64,000 bases of DNA. Source: Isoetes taiwanensis. Its lineage: Eukaryota; Streptophyta; Lycopodiopsida; Isoetales; Isoetaceae. The DNA is taken from NCBI GenBank assembly GCA_021234155.1, contig JAJEKV010000072.1:4813620-4877619 (forward strand). Reading direction: 5' to 3'. A model generated the notes under the pieces. It was given only the letters and a program-made list of their open reading frames with translations, was not told the origin of the DNA and searched no databases. How positions within the stretch are numbered: the stretch's first letter is position 1; every line of letters starts with the position of its first letter. Below, piece after piece: positions 58,501-64,000 of the stretch. A program made the position numbers and the translations under genes.

Positions 58501-59339
58501 TTTGTGGTACACAAAGGTGATCATATGCTGGTGGGTTCTTTTTGACGTGAGCTTGAAATGAGTATTCTGTTATCATTTCTTATCTGTTGGCATATGCAGA
58601 TAACTGGAATAAGTGGATGTGGTAAAACATCACTTCTTAGAGCAATAGCGGGTCTTTGGCACTATGGAAAAGGCACCATTCAAAGATATTTTGATTATAC
58701 AGATGCCAAACAGATATTCTTTTGCCCTCAAAAACCTTACATGGTTCTTGGGACACTAAGGCAGCAGCTTTTGTATCCTGTATGGAATGTGGACAGCGTG
58801 TTAATCAAATCTCATAAGCAAGGTATGTGTTCCTCTCATGAGAGCTGTTATTGATTTGAGAATATTAGTGAGATACCTTACCTATCTATGCAATGGCAAA
58901 GATATGTGTTGCCAGCCAACAGATATGGAATTGATCGATATTCTCCACAAACTTAATCTACAAAGTGTAACGGCTCGATACAGTCTAGACTCTACAGCTG
59001 ACTGGTCTAGTGTACTGTCACTTGGTGAACAACAACGGATTGCATTTGCAAGGATACTGTTGTGCCAACCAATACTCGTTCTTCTAGATGAAGCTACAAG
59101 TGCAGTAGATGAAGAGAACGAGGTAATAAATAAATGAAATACGTTTCGTTAGACTCTGCAGTATAACCTAATCATATTTGTTTAACTGTTGGAACTCGCA
59201 GGCGTTTCTATATAGGCAACTCCAGAGTGCGGGAATTTCCATTATTAGTGTGGGTCATAGGACAAGCCTCCGAGGTTTGCACACCAGCCAGTTGAGACTC
59301 CATGGGGATGGCACTAACTGGGATATAATACTTCTTTAA
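55516..59339 (+). CDS. ABCD2: Plastid-type ABC transporter, subfamily D member 2-like (nine exons)
   Basis: Exons read in frame: 55516-56083, 56157-56224, 56334-56660, 56736-56900, 57534-57762, 58298-58530, 58600-58822, 58923-59122 and 59202-59339. They sum to 2151 bases, or 716 residues plus stop; Arabidopsis ABCD2 is of similar length. Introns begin GT and end AG. The N-terminal ~130 residues are non-conserved, consistent with a transit peptide. The SbmA/BacA-like membrane domain follows ([80 protein letters not shown]). In the nucleotide-binding domain Walker A is GISGCGKTS, the Q-loop [19 protein letters not shown], the signature LSLGEQQR, Walker [17 protein letters not shown] and the H-loop SVGHRTSL, so it should be catalytically competent as a half-transporter. 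A 102-base in-frame segment (55798-55899) starts GTAATC and ends AAG and could be a further intron. Confidence 0.88.
57763..58297 (+). other. Longer intron of the ABCD2-like gene
   Basis: The intron starts GTAATG after ...VIHRLG and ends TTTACAG before EFFEAL, restoring the conserved RLGEFFEAL junction. An ORF running through it is not coding. Confidence 0.8.
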
Positions 59340-60369
59340 ACAGGACAATTCCAATTAATAGTGTGATCCACAAGTACATGATCAAAATATTTAAAACCAA
59401 ACGAAGAGTGTAGAAATGATTTTTATACAAAATGGCTTTATAAGCTTGGATTAAATCAAGCTCTTCTTATATGTTGACAATGGTATTTATGGGCGGAATT
59501 GTGGAATTGACATCCTCTTTTACACAACTTACCACTTTCCTTTATCCTACTATACGTGGACAATTAGTTAGCAGCCCTAATCCATGCAGCTCAGTTTATA
59601 CTTTCTGTTTCTCAAGGATAAGCTTATATTTATTAAATATCTTGTGTGGATGCACTTATGTTGTTTCAGCTCCAGTTTAATACTATATAGTTGTGACAAC
59701 GGGCTGGCGACATATCCGCTAACCCATCGGGTCATGTGCCACGTATGGTCTATGGTTGGGGTACAATTCAAGGTCCATAACAGCACTCAAAATTGTCCAC
59801 GTACTAGTTCCCCTCTATACTTTGTTGGGGACAGCTTGATTGTCCAAGAAGTGATCTGACTTGAGCGGCAACCCTGGGTGAACAATATGTCAAAAATTAA
59901 CTACTGAAATTTGGGATCCAAGTTATAAAAGTTAACTACAAATGAGAAACAACAAAATTTCAACCGTCAGAAGAGCGGATTTGAAGACTTACCTAGTTAT
60001 CCAGTTTGAAAACTGATCTGCTTGCAAATGCTACTAAACACCAAGGCAGTACAGCGCTACATCCGCTACATTCTTCAAGAATACAGAATATGAAAATGAA
60101 GGCTGTCTACTCAGTACATCATGTATACAAGCTACAAGGTGTTACCCAGCGCCCTAAATCAAAGAACCTCAGTAGGTATTCCTCGTGTTTCAACCGGTAA
60201 ATTGGTTGTAATACCCATCTATGCAGGTTTACATGAATTGGGCATAGATTTCTTTCTTAAGCTTATTAAAACCTTCAATACTCAATATGCTGCAACCAGG
60301 GTTGTTTCATATGAATAAAGGTTGGTATCAATGTCATTCCTCCAACCAGTACCAGCTATTATGCTATGT
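59340..60369. other. Intergenic region between convergent genes
   Basis: It holds the 3' flanks of the ABCD2-like gene (+) and of the PPR gene (-). No further gene, repeat or RNA is recognised. Confidence 0.5.
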
Positions 60370-62694
60370 CTATTGCTTGCTGCTCAATTTATGTTCTGTA
60401 AACTTGCATTTCTGATCTTCCTGCATCCCAGCATCAGCAAAGATGTTTGACATGAGTATATATCCAGCAGCGCAACAAAAGTCCAGACTGACTACTTGGT
60501 CAAAACAATGCCTACCTGTCTCTATGTTCCCATGCATTCTGCAAGCATTAAGCAGAGATGTCCAACCGACAATATTGGGTTGCAAAGAATCCCTAAGTAA
60601 AATGTTAGCCTCATTTAGACACCCCGAACGACCCAAAAGATCAGCCATGGAGGTGAAATGAGGAATGCCTGGTGTAATCTCATGAGCTTCTTGCATTGAT
60701 ATAAAATAATGGCGGCCTTCATCCACTAGACCTCCATGACTGCACGCAATGAGTATATTAGTAAATATAATCTCATCAGGACATAAACCCTTCTGTTGCA
60801 TCATCTCAAAGCACTTTGACACAAGTACAACTTCACCATGCTGAGCATATCCCGCAGTGATTGCACCCCATAAGACCAAAGTTTCAGAGTGCAACTCATT
60901 GAAGATCCTGCATGCCTCATCTAGGCTCCCACATTTTGCATACATATCTATCAGTGAGCTTCTCAGAGTTGCATCTAGTTGAAGTCCACTTTCAGCAATT
61001 TGTTCATGGATGTGCCTTCCCTTCACTATGGATCCTATGCTTGCACATGCTTTTAGAGCTGTAGAAAGAGAACCTGCATCTGGATTTATTCCATTCTCTC
61101 TCATCTTGTCAAAATATTTCAGGGCAACATCACCTCTATGCTGTAAATATCCTGTAATTACTGCATTCCACGAGCCCACATAAGTGTTTGGCAACATATC
61201 GAAGACTCTACATGCATCTTCCATCCTGCCACATTTAACATACATGTCAACAAGAGAGCATCCCACAACAGGATCCAATTCCAATCCGCTGTCCATAACC
61301 TGGTCATGGATCAACCTCCCTTCCTCTAAGGCCTTTAAACCTGCACATGCCTTCAAGACTCCTGAAAATACAACATTGCTTGGCTTTATATCCTCCTCTT
61401 GCATTTTTTCAAAAACTCTGAGAGCAAGGCTGCATTCAGAGTGATCTGCATATCCCCCAATCATTATGCCGAACGAGACCACATCCTGGTTTGGCAGCTT
61501 ATCAAATAGTTTACATGCCTCCTCCAAATTGCCGCATTTAATATACATATCAACTATGGTGTTTTGGACAACAACATTAGATCCAAGCCCACAATCAATA
61601 ATGTGGCAATGGAGAATCCTGCCCTCTTGTATGGCTCTTAGAGTGGCATATAATTTCAAGGCACTTAAAAATGTGATCCTGTCTGGTTTAAGACCACTCT
61701 CTTGCATTTTCTCATAGTATGCTAAAGCAATTTGACCTTCACCATTATGAACAAGCCCCTCAATTAGCACTCCCCAAGTTACCACATCTAGGGCTGGAAT
61801 TTTATCAAATACCTTGAAAGCTTCCTCTAGGCTTCCACATTTAGCATATGCATCAATGAGAGTGCTTCCCATGACAATATCTGATTTGAGCCCATCTTCA
61901 ATGACCTGCACATGAACAACCCTGCACCGGCTTATTGCTCTCATACTCATACATGCTTTCAAGAGACCTAAAAACATAGCCCTTGTTGGACTTACATCCT
62001 CTTCCTGCATTTTCTCATAATACTGCAATGCAAGGAGCCCTTCCCCATGTTGAGCACATCCTGCAATGATGGCCCCCCATGAAACCACATCTGGACTAGA
62101 GAGATTATCAAAAACTTTACATGCTTCTTCAAGGCTCCCACATTTTGCATACATATCAATAAGGGTGGTCCTAACAACATCTGATCGAATCCCGCTTTCG
62201 ATAATTTGGCTGTGGATGAGCCTCCCATGCAGAAGGCCACATGTTGCTGCACATCCCTTAATTGCAGCGACATAAACATGGTTATCATTCCTCACACCTG
62301 ACCATTGCATTCTGTGGTGCAATTCATTTGCGTTCTTACCTTGCCCAAGATTGGCATTTGCAGATATAATAGCAGTCCAACTATGCGCACCTGGTTTCGT
62401 TATTTTCGTGAAGACCCAGTTTGATTCAAGTAGCCTTTCATGGTGAGAAAATAGGCGGATCAAATGGTCCCCCAAAGCAGCAATTGAATCCAACCCACTG
62501 TGCGTTAGACGAATTTGCAGTTTCCTGAAACATTGCAGGTCTTTTATTTTCTCACATCCCTGCAGAATGTCGTAGGCATCATCCCTTGATAAGGGAATTC
62601 CATCCATGTCCATGAGCTCGGCCGTTTTGAGTGCCTCATCGATCTGTCCAGCATGGCGAAATCTTCTGAGATGTGTAGAGTTTCTACTAATCAT
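60370..62694 (-). CDS. Intact PLS-class PPR protein, 774 aa
   Basis: A single uninterrupted 774-codon frame without introns starts at ATG 62694. After a poorly conserved 60-residue leader come about 20 PPR motifs of P, L and S type, for example TLIDMYAKCGSLEEACKVFD, TLIDAYAKCGSLEEAFKVFD, TIVDMYIKCGNLEEACKLFD, SLVDMYVKCGRMEDACRVFD and SLIDMYAKCGSLDEACRIFN. The C terminus has ACSHGGLVDEGRHYFISMQE, FTSMADLLGRSGCLNEANIL and LLNACRMHGNIETGRHCF, that is an E1-like motif, but the sequence leaves the family pattern after YILMSNIFADAG and has no complete E2 or DYW domain. PPR proteins of this class recognise organellar RNA, often as editing factors; without DYW it would need a partner for editing. The start has no later in-frame rival, and targeting to plastid or mitochondrion cannot be decided by eye. 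Confidence 0.9.
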   Translation of the reverse strand: MISRNSTHLRRFRHAGQIDEALKTAELMDMDGIPLSRDDAYDILQGCEKIKDLQCFRKLQIRLTHSGLDSIAALGDHLIRLFSHHERLLESNWVFTKITKPGAHSWTAIISANANLGQGKNANELHHRMQWSGVRNDNHVYVAAIKGCAATCGLLHGRLIHSQIIESGIRSDVVRTTLIDMYAKCGSLEEACKVFDNLSSPDVVSWGAIIAGCAQHGEGLLALQYYEKMQEEDVSPTRAMFLGLLKACMSMRAISRCRVVHVQVIEDGLKSDIVMGSTLIDAYAKCGSLEEAFKVFDKIPALDVVTWGVLIEGLVHNGEGQIALAYYEKMQESGLKPDRITFLSALKLYATLRAIQEGRILHCHIIDCGLGSNVVVQNTIVDMYIKCGNLEEACKLFDKLPNQDVVSFGIMIGGYADHSECSLALRVFEKMQEEDIKPSNVVFSGVLKACAGLKALEEGRLIHDQVMDSGLELDPVVGCSLVDMYVKCGRMEDACRVFDMLPNTYVGSWNAVITGYLQHRGDVALKYFDKMRENGINPDAGSLSTALKACASIGSIVKGRHIHEQIAESGLQLDATLRSSLIDMYAKCGSLDEACRIFNELHSETLVLWGAITAGYAQHGEVVLVSKCFEMMQQKGLCPDEIIFTNILIACSHGGLVDEGRHYFISMQEAHEITPGIPHFTSMADLLGRSGCLNEANILLRDSLQPNIVGWTSLLNACRMHGNIETGRHCFDQVVSLDFCCAAGYILMSNIFADAGMQEDQKCKFTEHKLSSKQ

Positions 62695-64000
62695 CCAGTA
62701 AGAGTTTCAAACAGGAAATTGAAGGGATAATCGACCAAGACATTCCAGAGTTACTCCAATCTCTGCATTCCAGCCATAAATTTTACGTTATCATCTTGTA
62801 TCTTCCAGTTCGTAGTGAAATCTTCAAGACTCTAGCATATTGGTCTATTCCTGCTTCTAACGATGGCTACAAGGCAGTTATCTCTTTCCTTAACACACTG
62901 CCCCTCAAGTTTATAGTGATCCAACGGCTCAGATCAATCTTGATCAGTGTGTTACTGGAGCTATAACACACTGCTACTCCATAACACCCTAGGATGTTAT
63001 GAAATGGACGGATCCAGATCGATTTTGATAATGACGGATGGCCCAAAAAGGCGGTGTGTTAAGGCGATAGCCCTCGGTGTTACTTCAAAAAATTTTCGGG
63101 CCTCACCTGGCGACACCCTCGCCATTTTGATGGCCCTCAAATTTTTTCAAGAACACCACCGCCGGCGTTATCTACTCCACCAGTAAGTTTTATAGTTGAG
63201 ATCGAGCTCACCGTTGGTAAACATTTTGTTGATAACACATTGAAAAGCCATAAACATTTTGTTTGTTCTTACGCATAAACACCTAGCGTGTTATAAAAAC
63301 ACAACACAAAAAAAAAAACAACACAAAACAATGAAGTGGCCCTTCATGGCCGGAGGGTGAAGTGGCTTGAATCATAGTTCAAAGTTTTTAACAATCAATT
63401 CAAAACTATAATCCTAAACATTTGGAAGCCTTCTCTGGCTATATCTGTTCTGTCTGTACATAAAGAATTCGGGGACTCATTTTCTGGCTATACAGATAGA
63501 AATCGTAAATGCTTATGTTGCAAGTAATAATAAAGAATCTCAGCTCAAAACAAGTTGCTTCTTGGCGTCCGTTTCTACTCTATGGTACATTTTCTGTGGC
63601 CCTTCCGCCATAAGATTAGTTGACCTCTGGATTCATTTGATTGTCTAAGCTCAATTTTCCTTGTTCGTCGGCTCACAATACAGAATTTAAGTGGTGAAGA
63701 GCGTACATTTTTTATCTTGTCGATGTTTTGTTGCTCCATTCCTCCATCCTCTATCTTGTGCAACTTCTTACTATTCTAGGGCATATACTAATATGCAGCC
63801 ACATCTACAATGATACCAACAACCATTGAAACATTCTATATTGGCACACAATCCCCCATGCGCCGGCTAGCCGCCCTAATTTTCTTGTCCTATTATCTAC
63901 TTTGTTAATTTGGGATTATCCGGTATGGCAAAAAAGGTTTTTGGAATTTTTTTTAACTTAATTTCATATGATTTTGGGATTTCTGAACTCCGGAAAAACT
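62695..64000. other. Upstream region of the PPR gene, repeat-rich, no gene
   Basis: It contains diverged direct repeats 'gatccaacggctcagatcaatcttgat' (about 62918-62944) and 'acggatccagatcgattttgat' (about 63008-63030) with 'gtgtgtta' motifs in both orientations (62880-63065), suggestive of a decayed small transposon. A copia-gag-side repeat lies near 63332-63365. ORF 62947-63186 has no recognised domain. No gene is supported to the end of the window. Confidence 0.4.

Overview
The window looks like nuclear DNA of a land plant, most likely a fern. It holds several PLS-type pentatricopeptide (PPR) genes of the kind hugely expanded in ferns, an intron-containing plastid-type ABCD transporter gene, a fragment of a plastid BASS transporter gene, and dense nested transposons with plant-style LTRs, a Helitron end and a CACTA end. 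Fern identity is inference from protein style; the plant assignment is firm.

The left half (894-32728) is best read as one large DNA transposon bounded by perfect 23-bp inverted repeats. Two later insertions sit inside it: an 11.6-kb LTR retrotransposon (3694-15259, 5-bp target duplication GCGTT) and an 8.5-kb element with TA flanks (20781-29298). Removing both leaves about 11.7 kb. That core carries a transposase-like gene on the + strand and at least seven genes or gene remnants on the - strand: four tandem small coiled-coil paralogues, a larger acidic protein gene split by the 8.5-kb insertion, a gene whose product begins like a histone H3 tail (MARTKQ.AR...GG), and a 225-250 aa protein of unknown kind. 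Short hairpins with the shared arm GATCACACGACGCGAAA lie between most of these genes and nowhere else in the window. I consider this hairpin-punctuated multigene transposon the main candidate for an undescribed system. Nearly every gene in it has small frameshifts, so this copy is decayed or the assembly contains indels.

To the right: a decayed Ty3/gypsy reverse-transcriptase stretch (32760-33440); a frameshifted PPR gene (34807-37616) whose 3' two thirds plus 3' flank form a 3.7-kb tandem duplication (35813-43306); a tRNA-derived SINE-like sequence; an LTR remnant with a MITE-like insertion; a retroposed 1.36-kb sequence with poly(A) tail and 14-bp target duplications (48457-49820); a MITE and a copia-like remnant.

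The last 12 kb is the gene-bearing part: a frameshifted PPR gene (-, 52541-54800), a complete nine-exon ABCD2-like plastid ABC transporter gene (+, 55516-59339), and an intact 774-codon PPR gene (-, 60370-62694). The two minus-strand PPR genes are related and flank the transporter gene. Differences between duplicated segments (the LTR pair, the PPR duplication) seem concentrated in G+C/CpG-rich stretches, which should be kept in mind when calling pseudogenes.
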